A stretch of DNA of 64,000 bases from Actinophytocola xinjiangensis (GCF_001921215.1 NZ_MSIF01000030.1:29823-93822); one strand, 5' to 3'; shown: positions 34,659-43,529, counted from the first letter of the stretch. Made by a program: numbers and translations. Notes: generated from the letters alone by a model not told the origin.

Positions 34659-35246
34659 ATGTTCGACGTGGCAGTGATCGAAGACCCGGCAACGGCCGAG
34701 GTCTCCCTGGACCCGACCCGCGCCAGGCTCCTCGCGGAGCTGGCCGAGCCCAACTCGGCCACCACCCTGGCCAACCGCGTCGGTCTCCCCCGGCAGAAGG
34801 TGAACTACCACCTGCGCACCCTTGAGCAGCACGGCCTGGTCGAGCTGGTCGAGGAGCGCCGCAAGGGCAACGTCACCGAGCGGGTCTTACGCGCCACGGC
34901 GTTCTCCTACGTCATCTCGCCGTCGGCACTGTCGGCGGTCGCGCCCAACCCGGACCGTGCTCCCGACCGGCTTTCCGCCCGTTGGCTGCTCGCGCTCGGT
35001 GCCCGGCTCGTGCGTGACGTCGGCATGCTCATCTCCGGCGCGACCAAGGCCCAGAAACGGGTGGCGACCTTCGCGCTCGACGGTGAGGTCCGGTTCGCCA
35101 ACGCCGCCGACCGGGCGGCCTTCGCCGAGGAACTCGGCCAGGCCGTGACCACCCTGGTCGCCAAGTACCACGACGAGTCCACGGTCGGCGGCCGTGCGCA
35201 CCGGCTGCTCGTCGCCGTCCACCCCAAGATCGACACCGAGAGCTGA
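34659..35246 (+). CDS. ArsR-type winged-helix regulator
   Basis: A 195-residue regulator: an ArsR/SmtB-like HTH (TTLANRVGLPRQKVNYHLRTL, about 35-55) with an extended C-terminal ligand region. LDPTRARLLAELAEPNSA is the first helix. A TTA leucine codon occurs at 34887-34889. Three genes follow at 3, -4 and -4 bases (SRPBCC, hydrolase, acetyltransferase), so it heads an operon and probably autoregulates it. ArsR partners of AHSA1-type SRPBCC genes are common; the effector is unknown. Confidence 0.88.
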   Translation: MFDVAVIEDPATAEVSLDPTRARLLAELAEPNSATTLANRVGLPRQKVNYHLRTLEQHGLVELVEERRKGNVTERVLRATAFSYVISPSALSAVAPNPDRAPDRLSARWLLALGARLVRDVGMLISGATKAQKRVATFALDGEVRFANAADRAAFAEELGQAVTTLVAKYHDESTVGGRAHRLLVAVHPKIDTES

Positions 35247-35249
35247 ACG

Positions 35250-36020
35250 ATGGGACACGAGTTCAACCAGACAGACCGGATCGAGGTTCCGGCCGACCCC
35301 GAGCAGGTGTGGCAGGCCATCGCCACCGGACCCGGCATCGACTCCTGGTTCATGGGCCGCAACGACGTCGACGAGGCGACCGCCACCGTGCGCCAGTCCT
35401 TCGGCGACTTCCGGCCCACGTACCGGATCAGCGAGTGGGAGCCGATGCGCCGGCTGGCCTACGCCAACGAACCGGGGCCGGACGGCCGGTTCGTCGCCTA
35501 CGAGTTCCTGATCGAGGGCCGCGACCGGTCAAGCACCGTACTGCGCATGGCCACCAGCGGTTTCCTGCCCGGCGACGACTGGAACGACGAGTTCGAGGCG
35601 ATGCGCCTGGGTTTCGAGATGTTCTTCTCCACGCTGCTCCAGTGCCTGCTGCACTTCCCCGGTCGCACCGCGCTGCCGCTGACCGTGTTCGGCCCGTCGA
35701 TCACCGACTGGCCGGCCACCTGGCACGCCCTGCGCGACAGGCTTGGCCTGTCCGAGCAGGTGCGGGCCGGCGACCCGCTCGTGCTGACCGGCCCGACCGG
35801 GCCGACCGAGACCGGCGAGGTGTACTTCGTCAACGAGCAGACCCTCGGCCTGCGCACCCCGGAGGCCATCTACCGGTTCATGCAGGGCTTCGGTGGCTCG
35901 ATCATCGCCTGCCACAGCATGTTCTCCGCCGACTACACCGAGGACGAGCGCAGGGTCGCCGAGAAGGTGTGGCGCGCGTGGTTCGACAACCTCCTGTCCG
36001 GAAAGGAAAACTCCCGATGA
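35250..36020 (+). CDS. SRPBCC (AHSA1-like) domain protein
   Basis: A 256-residue protein with an AHSA1/START-like N-terminal domain (IEVPADPEQVWQAIATGPGIDSWFMG, DFRPTYRISEWEPMRRLAY) and a C-terminal part repeating the hydrophobic-pocket fold. SRPBCC proteins bind lipophilic ligands or catalyse on them. It follows the ArsR gene by three bases. ArsR-SRPBCC pairs are widespread, the SRPBCC protein often binding the regulator's ligand; here the role is inferred from the pairing. Confidence 0.85.
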   Translation: MGHEFNQTDRIEVPADPEQVWQAIATGPGIDSWFMGRNDVDEATATVRQSFGDFRPTYRISEWEPMRRLAYANEPGPDGRFVAYEFLIEGRDRSSTVLRMATSGFLPGDDWNDEFEAMRLGFEMFFSTLLQCLLHFPGRTALPLTVFGPSITDWPATWHALRDRLGLSEQVRAGDPLVLTGPTGPTETGEVYFVNEQTLGLRTPEAIYRFMQGFGGSIIACHSMFSADYTEDERRVAEKVWRAWFDNLLSGKENSR

Positions 36021-36817
36021 CCAGCTACCTCACCTCCGCCGACGGCACCCGCATCGCCTACGAGAGCACCGGTTCCGGCCCCGCGCTGATCCTGGTCGAC
36101 GGCGCCATGTGCTACCGCGACAGCGGCCCGGCCCGTCCGCTGGCCGCCGAGCTCGCCGACAGCTTCACGGTCTACCTCTACGACCGTCGCGGCCGGGGCG
36201 AGAGCGACGCCGGCTCGGAGATCTCCATCGAGCGCGAGGTCGAGGACCTCGCCGCGCTCGCCAAGGAGGCCGGCGGTTCCCCGTACCTGTACGGAATCTC
36301 CTCCGGCGCGGTGTTGGCCGCCGACGCCGCCGCCCGGGGCATCGGCACTCCGCGTCTCGCGATCTACGAGCCGCCGCTGATCGTCGACGACCGGGACCGC
36401 GAACCGCTGCCCGCCGACAGCCTGGAACGCATCACCTCGCTGGTCGACTCCGGTCGCAACGGCGACGCGGTGAAGTCGTTCATGCGCGCGGTCCAGGTCC
36501 CCGGCTTCGCGATCGCCATGATGCGCCTCATGCCGGCGTGGTCGCGCCTGAAGGCCGTGGCCCCCACCCTGCGCTACGACTTCACCCTGATGCGCGGCCT
36601 GCAACAGGGCAACCGCCCGCCGGCCGACCGCTGGTCCACGGCCACCATGCCCACCCTGGTGATCGACGGCGGCAAGAGCTCAGGATGGATGCGCACCGGT
36701 GTCGAGGCCATGGCCAAGGCCATGCCCAACGCCACCTACCGCACCCTGCCGGGCCAGAACCACATGGTGAAGCCGGCGGCGCTGGCCCCCGTCCTCAAGG
36801 AGTTCTACACCGCATGA
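36017..36817 (+). CDS. Alpha/beta hydrolase
   Basis: A 266-residue alpha/beta-hydrolase beginning MTSYLTSADGTRIAYESTGSG. The nucleophile elbow is YGISSGAVLA with serine near position 96, and the histidine is in PGQNHMVKPAAL. The strand preceding the nucleophile and LYDRRGRGESDAG are typical of the family. It is coupled to the SRPBCC gene by ATGA overlap. The substrate is unknown. Confidence 0.88.
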   Translation: MTSYLTSADGTRIAYESTGSGPALILVDGAMCYRDSGPARPLAAELADSFTVYLYDRRGRGESDAGSEISIEREVEDLAALAKEAGGSPYLYGISSGAVLAADAAARGIGTPRLAIYEPPLIVDDRDREPLPADSLERITSLVDSGRNGDAVKSFMRAVQVPGFAIAMMRLMPAWSRLKAVAPTLRYDFTLMRGLQQGNRPPADRWSTATMPTLVIDGGKSSGWMRTGVEAMAKAMPNATYRTLPGQNHMVKPAALAPVLKEFYTA

Positions 36818-37356
36818 CCCCAGACCTGCGCGTCCAGCCGCTACCCCCGGCCCAGGCCACCGACCTCGACACCCTGACCCCGCTCTGCGCGATGGTCAAC
36901 AAGGTGTACGCCCAGGCCGAGGCCGGCCTCTGGCAGGACGGCGCAGCGAGAACCACCGTCGACGAACTCTCCGCCCTGACCCGTGCCGGTGAGCTGGTGG
37001 TCGCCACCCTCGACAGCGAGGTCGTGGCGTGTCTGCGCCTCCAACACCTGACCGAGGACGTCAGCTCGTTCAGCCTGCTCGCCACCGCCCCCGAACACCA
37101 GGGCAAAGGCATCGCCACAGCCCTGATCGACCACGCGGAGGCCCAGGCCGAAGCCGCCGGCCGCCACCACATGCGCCTGGAACTCCTGGTCCCCCAAACC
37201 TGGACCCACCCCGCCAAGGAAGCCCTCGCCCACTGGTACACCCGCACCGGCTACCACCTGACCCACACCACCAGGTTCGACGAGGACTACCCCCACCTGG
37301 CCCCTCTCCTGGCCACCCCCTGCGACTACCGCATCTACCACAAACGTCTCCTGTAG
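36814..37356 (+). CDS. GNAT family N-acetyltransferase
   Basis: A 180-residue GNAT protein: LLATAPEHQGKGIATALIDH is the acetyl-CoA-binding motif, followed by EAGxR-type residues and HWYTRTGYHL. It begins at ATG 36814, overlapping the hydrolase stop by four bases, and ends the ArsR-SRPBCC-hydrolase-GNAT operon. An (octanucleotide)8 G-rich repeat starts 25 bases after its stop. Acceptor unknown. Confidence 0.87.
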   Translation: MTPDLRVQPLPPAQATDLDTLTPLCAMVNKVYAQAEAGLWQDGAARTTVDELSALTRAGELVVATLDSEVVACLRLQHLTEDVSSFSLLATAPEHQGKGIATALIDHAEAQAEAAGRHHMRLELLVPQTWTHPAKEALAHWYTRTGYHLTHTTRFDEDYPHLAPLLATPCDYRIYHKRLL

Positions 37357-37380
37357 CGGGTTTGTTCAGGGTTCAGGGCC

Positions 37381-37444
37381 GGGGGGCCGGGGGGCCGGGG
37401 GGCCGGGGGGCCGGGGGGCCGGGGGGCCGGGGGGCCGGGGGGCC
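37381..37444. repeat. (GGGGGGCC)8 octanucleotide tandem repeat
   Basis: Eight perfect copies of GGGGGGCC follow one another, preceded by GGCC. The plus strand therefore contains eight runs of six guanines, each separated by CC, a classic G-quadruplex-forming array, and also can form GC-rich hairpins. Being a multiple of eight, copy-number changes would shift any reading frame. It sits directly downstream of the acetyltransferase gene. Confidence 0.95.
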
Positions 37445-38035
37445 GGGAAGACATTGACATCTCGCCTCACTGCGGCTCTGTCCGGTCGGGGCTCTGTCGC
37501 AACCTCCCGCGCACCACCGCACAACCACCCACACCGGTTCCCGCCACAGCCACCCACTCCACCTTCCGCGCAACCTCCCATCACAACCACCTCCACCCGC
37601 GACACTCCCGCCGCAACCCCCTGCACAACCTCCCGACCACCGCTCCCCACCACAACCTCGCGCCACAGCCACCCACAACAACCTCCGCCGCGACCTCCCG
37701 CCGCGTCTCCTGCGCAACCTCCCGGGCACCGCTCCCGCCGCCGCCACCCCGCCACAACCACCCACTACAGCCACCCGCGCGGCCTCCCGCCGTACCTCCG
37801 CGTGGCTTCCTGGCGCGACCTCCGCCGCAACGTCCGTCGTGGCTTCCGGCGCAACGTCCGTCGTGGCTTCCGGCTGATGGATCTCCGCGATGGCTTGAGC
37901 AGCCGCTGTCTCTTGCCGCGACCGTGCCCGGGTGCCTGTGCCTCAACCCCATCGGCGTCGGGCCGCTGTGTGGGCACGCGGGCTTGATCAGCCGGGGCGG
38001 ATGAGTTTGATTCCTTGGGTCTTCGATGAGGTGGC
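37445..38035. repeat. Low-complexity repetitive intergenic region
   Basis: No gene is supported here. The plus strand has many degenerate CGCAACCTCCC and CCACAACCACC units, and a perfect 24-base tandem duplication at 37826-37849 and 37850-37873 (CGCAACGTCCGTCGTGGCTT...). All frames give proline/arginine-rich low-complexity peptides without ribosome sites. It may be a decayed coding repeat or recombinogenic spacer between the GNAT gene and a GGDEF gene. Confidence 0.7.
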
Positions 38036-39403
38036 TCAGTGCCGAAGGTGGTCGCCGGGGACGGGGGTGGCGGGAAGTCTGGCGGAGGGCACGCGGATCG
38101 TGCGGCCGGCGAGCCTGGTGCGGTCCCGACCGGCATCTTTCGCCTCGTAGAGGGCGGCGTCGGCGGTCAGCAGCAGGGAGTTGCGGTCGGTGCCGTGGTC
38201 GGGGAACACCGCCGCTCCGACCGACGCGGTCAGGCCGGCGATGACCCGCTCGACACCGTTCAGGTCGGTGACAGCGACCCGTACCTGCGCGATCGCGTCG
38301 CGGATGCGTTCGGCGGCGGGGAGGACACCGTTGGTGGTGACGCCGGGCAGGACCACGGCGAACTCCTCACCTCCGTAGCGGCCGACGATGTCGTGGGTGC
38401 GCACCGACTTCTTGATCGCCTCGGCGACGGCGCGGAGCACGAGGTCGCCGGCGAGGTGCCCGTTCCGGTCGTTGACCCGTTTGAAGTGGTCGAGGTCGAC
38501 GACCAGGATCGCCATGGTGCCGTCGAGGCGGCGGGCGTGGTCCATCTCGTCGGACACCTGTTTCGACCAGAACGACGCGTTGAACAAACCGGTTTTCTGA
38601 TCGTTGCGGCTGGCTTCGCGGAACTGTGGCACCAGCAATCCCATGTGCAGCCCGAGCACGGTCAACATCAGGATCGGCATCAGCCACGGTTCGATGGTCA
38701 TCACCATCGCCACCCCGCACCCCAACGCGACGCCGCCACTGAGCATCAGGTGATCACTCGCGTTACCGAGCGCCGCCCGCGCCGGCCGGTCCAGGTTCGT
38801 GACCAGGATGACCGTGAGCACCAACCCGTAGTTCACCAGCCGATACACGACCGCCGCCGCTACCAGCGCCGCCAACCCGACCGGGCCTTCCAGGGCCTCC
38901 ACGTACGAATGTCCCTGCCCGGGATACATCACCGCGAGCAACACATGCGCACCAACGCTCGCGATCAACACAGTCGCCGCCGAGAACACCTTGCGGTAGA
39001 ACAACACCCGCCGCCAGTAAATGCGCAGATAAGCGTGCAGATAGCCGAAAACGACCAACACAGCCGTCAACACCGGCGGTAACAGCAACACACTCGCGAA
39101 CACCCACACCGACAACAAATGCGTGTACGACGATCCCGCCACCGCAACGTCACGCACCCGATCAATGGACCGGATGGCCTCCTGATAAACCAACGCCGCC
39201 ACCATCAGAACGGCCAGCCACACCACGTCCCGCCGCGTGACGTCCCCCGCGTTCGCCGCGGCGACGACCGCGACAACAGCCACGATCTCCACAGCTAGCA
39301 CATAGAACAGAATCGGACGAGAGAGCGACCACACCTGCCACCGCCGTGGCACGAGCCGCCCCCACCCCTGCCCCAGGCCAGGATGATCAGCTTCGTGCAC
39401 CAC
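38036..39403 (-). CDS. Membrane-anchored GGDEF diguanylate cyclase
   Basis: A 455-residue protein: a multi-helix membrane sensor (about 30-270) and a GGDEF domain with ILVVDLDHFKRVND, VRTHDIVGRYGGEEF. RTHD five residues before GGEEF is an inhibitory RxxD site, so feedback by cyclic di-GMP is likely. The membrane part is closely similar to the C-terminal half of the 25121-28492 protein (RRWQVWSLSRPILF versus TRWSMWREPARVIVLL), so the two are paralogues. The GTG start has AAGGGG upstream. It is a stand-alone gene, flanked by non-coding repeat-rich DNA. Confidence 0.9.
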   Translation of the reverse strand: MVHEADHPGLGQGWGRLVPRRWQVWSLSRPILFYVLAVEIVAVVAVVAAANAGDVTRRDVVWLAVLMVAALVYQEAIRSIDRVRDVAVAGSSYTHLLSVWVFASVLLLPPVLTAVLVVFGYLHAYLRIYWRRVLFYRKVFSAATVLIASVGAHVLLAVMYPGQGHSYVEALEGPVGLAALVAAAVVYRLVNYGLVLTVILVTNLDRPARAALGNASDHLMLSGGVALGCGVAMVMTIEPWLMPILMLTVLGLHMGLLVPQFREASRNDQKTGLFNASFWSKQVSDEMDHARRLDGTMAILVVDLDHFKRVNDRNGHLAGDLVLRAVAEAIKKSVRTHDIVGRYGGEEFAVVLPGVTTNGVLPAAERIRDAIAQVRVAVTDLNGVERVIAGLTASVGAAVFPDHGTDRNSLLLTADAALYEAKDAGRDRTRLAGRTIRVPSARLPATPVPGDHLRH

Positions 39404-39754
39404 CGTGTCCCCTTCACGAAGGTGGCCAACTCTAACGCGCCGCCCCTACGACTGTCGTGCGCCAAAAGGGTGAGACACACCCCCAAAAAGCCCAACGACT
39501 CCCACCGCGAACACACCCCTCCCCCACGACCCACCCGGCTCCAACGACCCACCAGCTACCGAACATCCGTGGCTGGCGGCGGCAATCCGCCAACCGCGAC
39601 AGCGCGGTCGGGCAGTCGGACAGCGGCGACCCAGCCAGCGACAATCGGGCCCGCAGCAAACGGCCGCCGGTGGTCGAGCAGTCGAACGGTCGCGACCCAG
39701 CCGGCCAGCGGCCAGCGGCGGTCGGGGGTCGGGGGTCGGGCCAGGTGTCAGGGG
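39404..39754. other. Intergenic region without a recognised gene
   Basis: 351 bases between the GGDEF start and the LLM-hemerythrin stop. Frames here are poor in codon bias and lack ribosome sites. The end of the region has short GGTCGGG triplications near 39721-39741. The GGDEF promoter should lie near 39410-39470. Nothing else was identified. Confidence 0.5.
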
Positions 39755-41344
39755 TCAGGCGATGCCCAGGGGCAGTCTGGCCAGGGGTTCGACCAGGGAG
39801 CGTTCCTCATAGGACAGGTGGGATAGCAGTGTGTCGGTGAGCAGGTCCACCGCCGCGATCAGCTCGTCGATGCGGGCCGGCTCGGCCACCATCGCGACCA
39901 GGGCCGTGTCGACCTGGTTGAGGACGTCGTGGATCACTCGGTGTTCCTCGGCCAGGCGGTCGACGACCGGGCCCAGTCGCGGGTCGGCGTGGCGTAGCTG
40001 GGGGAACAGGGACTGGTCCTCGATCGAGTGGTGCACGGTGACCACCCGGCAGTAGCTCTCGCAGTACGCGCCCAGTGTCCAGTTGTTCTGGCGCATGGTC
40101 ATCTCGTTGATCTCCGACCGGGCCGACCCGACGTCCAGCCGGCCGTCGACCACCTGGGACACCAGGGACCTGACCCGGTCCAGCTCGTCGCGCAGGTGGT
40201 CGTGGACCTGGATCAGGTGCTGGCCGCTGGCCCGACCACTGTCGGTGTACACGGCGTTCTCGTCGGCCGCCGGGCCCGCCGGGCGGGTCGTCTCGTCCCA
40301 CGGCTGGGTCGGGGACAGCCGAACACCGGGGTCGGGCGTGGGGGTGACGCCGACCCTGGCCGGCACGCTCGTGCCCACCTCGACCACCGAGGCCGGCGAG
40401 GACGGCGAGGACGGTGCGATCGACGAAGGCGACGGTGGGGGCGCTGTGGCCAGGGCGCGTTCCTGGGCGACCAGTTCGCGCACCCCGGGAGCCACCTCCT
40501 CGGCGAAGCGGCGCAGGTCGTCGTCGCTGTCGGGTTCGACCATGAGGATGAAGCTGGAAACCCCGTCCGCCAGGGTCAGCTCGGCCAGCTGTTCGATCCA
40601 GACCTTCGCCGGGCCGCGCAGGAAGTCGTTGCCCCGGCCGGTGAACGTGCCGGTGATGTTGTACAGCCGCCGAATGTCCGATGTGGACCGACCGGCGGCC
40701 AGGGCGGCGTCGTCGATGATCTGGTTCATGCCGGCCAGTTGCTCGGGTGGGGCGTAGGGCGCGCTGGGCAGCCAGCCGTCGGCCAGGCGGCCGGTCATCG
40801 ACAGCATGCGTTTCTTGTAGGCGCCCAGCCAGATGCCGATGTCGTGCGCCGGGGCCGGCCCGGGGTGCGCGCCGGCCAGCCGGTAGTGCTCGCCGTCCAG
40901 GCGCACGCCCCGGCGGCCGGGCGCCCACAGCGCGCGGATGACGGCGATGGCCTCCTCGAGCGCGGCGACCGACTCGGCCGGCGAGCGCCGGGGGCCACCC
41001 ATACCCTCGATCGCGTCCCAGAACGAGCCGGCGCCCAGGCCGAGTTCGACGCGGCCGCCGGACAGGATGTCCAGGCTGGCGGCCGAGCGGGCGAGCACGG
41101 CCGGCGGGCGCAACGGCAGGTTGACCACGTTCGGGAACACCCGCACCGAGTCGGTGCCGGCGGCGATGACCGACAGCAGGGTCCAGGCGTCCAGGAAACT
41201 CGCCTGGTACGGGTGGTCCTGCACGCTGACCAGGTCGAGACCGAGCCGGTCGGCGAGGCGGGCGAGGGTGAGCGCGTCGCCGGCGGTCTGCGCCGCGGGC
41301 GGCAGGAAGACACCGAACTCCAGGGAGTGGCCGTAGTCGGACAT
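39755..41344 (-). CDS. LLM flavin oxidoreductase - hemerythrin domain fusion
   Basis: A 529-residue two-domain protein. Residues 1-300 form a luciferase-like oxidoreductase (EFGVFLPPAAQT, SVQDHPYQ, GLGAGSFWDA, IGIWLGAYKKRML), probably F420- or FMN-dependent. A Pro/Ser/Ala-rich linker (about 310-380) joins a C-terminal hemerythrin domain with HDHLRDEL, VHHSIEDQSLFPQL, EEHRVIHDVL and SHLSYEERSLV, supplying the His/Glu ligands of a diiron-oxo site. The second domain may sense oxygen, NO or iron and tune the oxidoreductase. The start is fixed at the ATG of MSDYGHSLEFG. A divergent MarR gene flanks it. Confidence 0.85.
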   Translation of the reverse strand: MSDYGHSLEFGVFLPPAAQTAGDALTLARLADRLGLDLVSVQDHPYQASFLDAWTLLSVIAAGTDSVRVFPNVVNLPLRPPAVLARSAASLDILSGGRVELGLGAGSFWDAIEGMGGPRRSPAESVAALEEAIAVIRALWAPGRRGVRLDGEHYRLAGAHPGPAPAHDIGIWLGAYKKRMLSMTGRLADGWLPSAPYAPPEQLAGMNQIIDDAALAAGRSTSDIRRLYNITGTFTGRGNDFLRGPAKVWIEQLAELTLADGVSSFILMVEPDSDDDLRRFAEEVAPGVRELVAQERALATAPPPSPSSIAPSSPSSPASVVEVGTSVPARVGVTPTPDPGVRLSPTQPWDETTRPAGPAADENAVYTDSGRASGQHLIQVHDHLRDELDRVRSLVSQVVDGRLDVGSARSEINEMTMRQNNWTLGAYCESYCRVVTVHHSIEDQSLFPQLRHADPRLGPVVDRLAEEHRVIHDVLNQVDTALVAMVAEPARIDELIAAVDLLTDTLLSHLSYEERSLVEPLARLPLGIA

Positions 41345-41368
41345 GAGATCAGTATGCCACGAGATGTT

Positions 41369-41379
41369 CTGTTGCACAG
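41369..41379. promoter_or_regulatory. Palindrome between divergent MarR and LLM-hemerythrin genes
   Basis: CTGTTGCACAG is a perfect interrupted palindrome (CTGT, TGC, ACAG) placed midway between both start codons, as expected for a MarR operator. It is short, so chance occurrence is possible. Confidence 0.35.
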
Positions 41380-41410
41380 ACGTTCTTGTGTGCCGCGTAC
41401 CATAGTCGCC

Positions 41411-41887
41411 ATGGCGGCACTCGACGGCGATCTCGGCTGGACCCTCGGCGTGGTCTTCCGCGCCTACCTCAAGGCAACCGACGCGGTGATGACCGGCATG
41501 CCCGGCGGCCACCGCGGCTACCAGGTCCTCACCGCGGCCGTGAGCGACGAGGCCCCCAGCCAGTCGGCACTGTGCGAGCGGCTGGGCATCGACCGCACCG
41601 TCATGACCTACCTGCTCGACGACCTCGAACGCGCCGGCCTCGTCGTGCGCCGCCCCGCCCCCACCGACCGGCGCACCCGCACCATCGTCGCCACCGGCCA
41701 GGGCCGTGAGTTGCTGGCCCGCCTGACCGAACGCCTTGGCCACGCCGAACACCACATCCTCGCCGCCCTCCCCGACGAGGACCGCGCGACGCTCAAGGCA
41801 CTGCTCACCCGTCTCGCCACCCAGGCCAACGCCACCGACCCGCTACCGGACACCTGCGCGGTAGTCGAGGACATCCGGTCACGCTGA
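41411..41887 (+). CDS. MarR family transcriptional regulator
   Basis: A 158-residue MarR protein: PSQSALCERLGIDRTVMTYLL is the recognition region, followed by LERAGLVVRRPAPTDRRTRTI (wing). It is divergent from the LLM-hemerythrin gene, 66 bases apart. An 11-base palindrome CTGTTGCACAG (41369-41379) sits midway between both starts and is a candidate operator. It probably represses the fusion gene and itself, responding to an unknown ligand. A DasR-like site for the next gene lies downstream of its stop. Confidence 0.88.
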   Translation: MAALDGDLGWTLGVVFRAYLKATDAVMTGMPGGHRGYQVLTAAVSDEAPSQSALCERLGIDRTVMTYLLDDLERAGLVVRRPAPTDRRTRTIVATGQGRELLARLTERLGHAEHHILAALPDEDRATLKALLTRLATQANATDPLPDTCAVVEDIRSR

Positions 41888-41950
41888 CCCGCCGGGGCGC
41901 GACGCGACCGGGGTGAACGGCTGTCAACCTTCGATTGGTGGTTGTGGGGA

Positions 41951-41964
41951 ATGGTCTAGACCCC
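41951..41964 (+). promoter_or_regulatory. DasR-responsive-element-like palindrome upstream of the cellulase gene
   Basis: GGTCTAGACC at 41953-41962 is a perfect palindrome identical to the core of the chitinase dre site, in the context ATGGTCTAGACCCC. It lies 37 bases upstream of the GH5 start, a plausible promoter position. Confidence 0.65.
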
Positions 41965-41999
41965 GTGTACTGAGCGTGGACGAAGGGAGACTCATCGTG

Positions 42000-42995
42000 A
42001 TGCGTCGGGTTGGGGTTCTGGTGGCGGGGGTCCTGGTGGCGGGGGTGCTCAGTTCGCCGGTCACCTCCGCGGTGTCGCAGCCGGCGCAGGTGCGCGCCGA
42101 GGGACAGCTTCGGGTGTGTGGGGTCAAACTGTGTGACTCCTCCGGCTCGCCCGTTCAGTTGCGTGGGATGAGCACGCACGGCCTCCAGTGGTACTCGCAG
42201 TGCGTCAACGACGCCTCGTTGGACGCGCTGTCGGGCGACTGGGGGGCCGACGTCCTGCGGATCTCCATGTACGTCCAGGAGGACGGGTACGAGACCGATC
42301 CCGCCGGGTTCACCGACCGGGTCAGCGGGATCATCGACGAGGCCACGGCCCGTGGGATGTACGCGATCGTCGACTGGCACATGCTCGACCCCGGCGATCC
42401 GTACTACAACCTGGAGCGGGCCAAGACGTTCTTCACCGAGATCGCCCGGCGGCACAACGGGAACACGAACCTGCTCTACGAGATCGCCAACGAGCCCAAC
42501 GGGGTGCCGTGGTCGCGGATCAAGTCCTACGCCGAGGAGTTGATCCCGGTGATTCGGGCCGTCGACCCGGAGACGCCGATTCTTGTCGGTACGCGCGCCT
42601 GGTCGTCGCTGGGGGTTTCCGACGGGGCCGACGAGTCGGAGGTCGTCAACAACCCGGTGAACGCCTCGAACATCATGTACACGTTCCACTTCTACGCCGC
42701 GTCGCATCGGGACGAGTACCTGGGGGCGTTGTCCCGCGCGGCTGATCGTCTGCCGATGTTCGTCACCGAGTTCGGGACGCAGACCTACTCCGGGGACGGG
42801 GCCAACGACTTCGCCATGGCGCAGCGGTTCCTCGACCTGATGGCCGACAAGCAGATCAGCTGGACCAACTGGAACTTCTCCGACGACTTCCGCTCCGGCG
42901 CCGTCTTCGAGACCGGGACCTGCCCGGGCGGGCCCTATACCACGCCGGAGCGACTCAAGCCAGCCGGTGAGTGGATCCGTGACCGCATCCGGTGA
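42000..42995 (+). CDS. Secreted GH5 endoglucanase
   Basis: A 331-residue secreted enzyme: a hydrophobic signal peptide (VGVLVAGVLVAGVLSSPVTS) and a GH5 barrel. The acid/base is Glu165 in YEIANEPNG, the nucleophile Glu257 in FVTEFGTQ, and HFYAASH and WTNWNFSDD are conserved barrel motifs. No separate carbohydrate-binding module is present. ATG 42000 is preceded by AGGGAG; the adjacent GTG 41997 is an alternative. The dre-like palindrome upstream suggests joint control with chitin use by DasR, which is unexpected for a cellulase. Confidence 0.92.
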   Translation: MRRVGVLVAGVLVAGVLSSPVTSAVSQPAQVRAEGQLRVCGVKLCDSSGSPVQLRGMSTHGLQWYSQCVNDASLDALSGDWGADVLRISMYVQEDGYETDPAGFTDRVSGIIDEATARGMYAIVDWHMLDPGDPYYNLERAKTFFTEIARRHNGNTNLLYEIANEPNGVPWSRIKSYAEELIPVIRAVDPETPILVGTRAWSSLGVSDGADESEVVNNPVNASNIMYTFHFYAASHRDEYLGALSRAADRLPMFVTEFGTQTYSGDGANDFAMAQRFLDLMADKQISWTNWNFSDDFRSGAVFETGTCPGGPYTTPERLKPAGEWIRDRIR

Positions 42996-43034
42996 CGGCA
43001 TGCTCGCCCGGGGGACTTGGTGTTGACTACAGGT

Positions 43035-43472
43035 ATGCCATTGGAAGGTGAATACGCGCCAGGCGCGTCGAGCTGGGCGAACGACCAGGTGGAACAGTAC
43101 GAGAGCTCGGGGGGTACCTCGGGCACGACGCTGCGGGACATGCCCGTCGTGATCCTCACCATGCTGGGAGCCAAGTCCGGCAAGGTGCGCAAGGTCCCGG
43201 TGATGAAGGTGGAGCACGATGGCGTGTACGCCGCCGTGGCATCGCTGGGCGGGGCACCCAAGAATCCCGTGTGGTACAACAACCTTGTCGCCAATCCCGA
43301 TATCGAGGTGCGGGACGGGGTCGACACGATGGAGATGCGGGCCAGGGAGGTCTCCGGGGACGAGCGGGCCCTCTGGTGGGACCGGTCGGTCGCGGCCTAT
43401 CCCGACTACGCCGACTACCAGAAGAAGACCGACCGGCAGATTCCGGTGTTCGTTCTCGAACCTCGGGGTTGA
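43035..43472 (+). CDS. Deazaflavin (F420)-dependent nitroreductase family protein
   Basis: A 145-residue split-beta-barrel protein of the DDN/FDOR family: [20 protein letters not shown] and [25 protein letters not shown] are diagnostic. Members bind F420 and reduce quinones, nitroimidazoles or other substrates at the membrane. The ATG at 43035 was chosen; upstream TTG is the alternative. A hairpin with T tract follows the stop by 11 bases, so it is transcribed alone or with the cellulase. Confidence 0.9.
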   Translation: MPLEGEYAPGASSWANDQVEQYESSGGTSGTTLRDMPVVILTMLGAKSGKVRKVPVMKVEHDGVYAAVASLGGAPKNPVWYNNLVANPDIEVRDGVDTMEMRAREVSGDERALWWDRSVAAYPDYADYQKKTDRQIPVFVLEPRG

Positions 43473-43483
43473 TCGAGGTCTGG

Positions 43484-43518
43484 GCGGCCGCACCCCTGTG
43501 GTGCGGCCGCTTTTTCTT
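43484..43518 (+). terminator. Rho-independent terminator after the DDN-family gene
   Basis: A perfect 10-bp stem, GCGGCCGCAC (43484-43493) with GTGCGGCCGC (43501-43510), a seven-base loop and TTTTTCTTT directly after it. It is the most canonical intrinsic terminator in the window. Confidence 0.92.
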
Positions 43519-43529
43519 TCCGCGGAACA

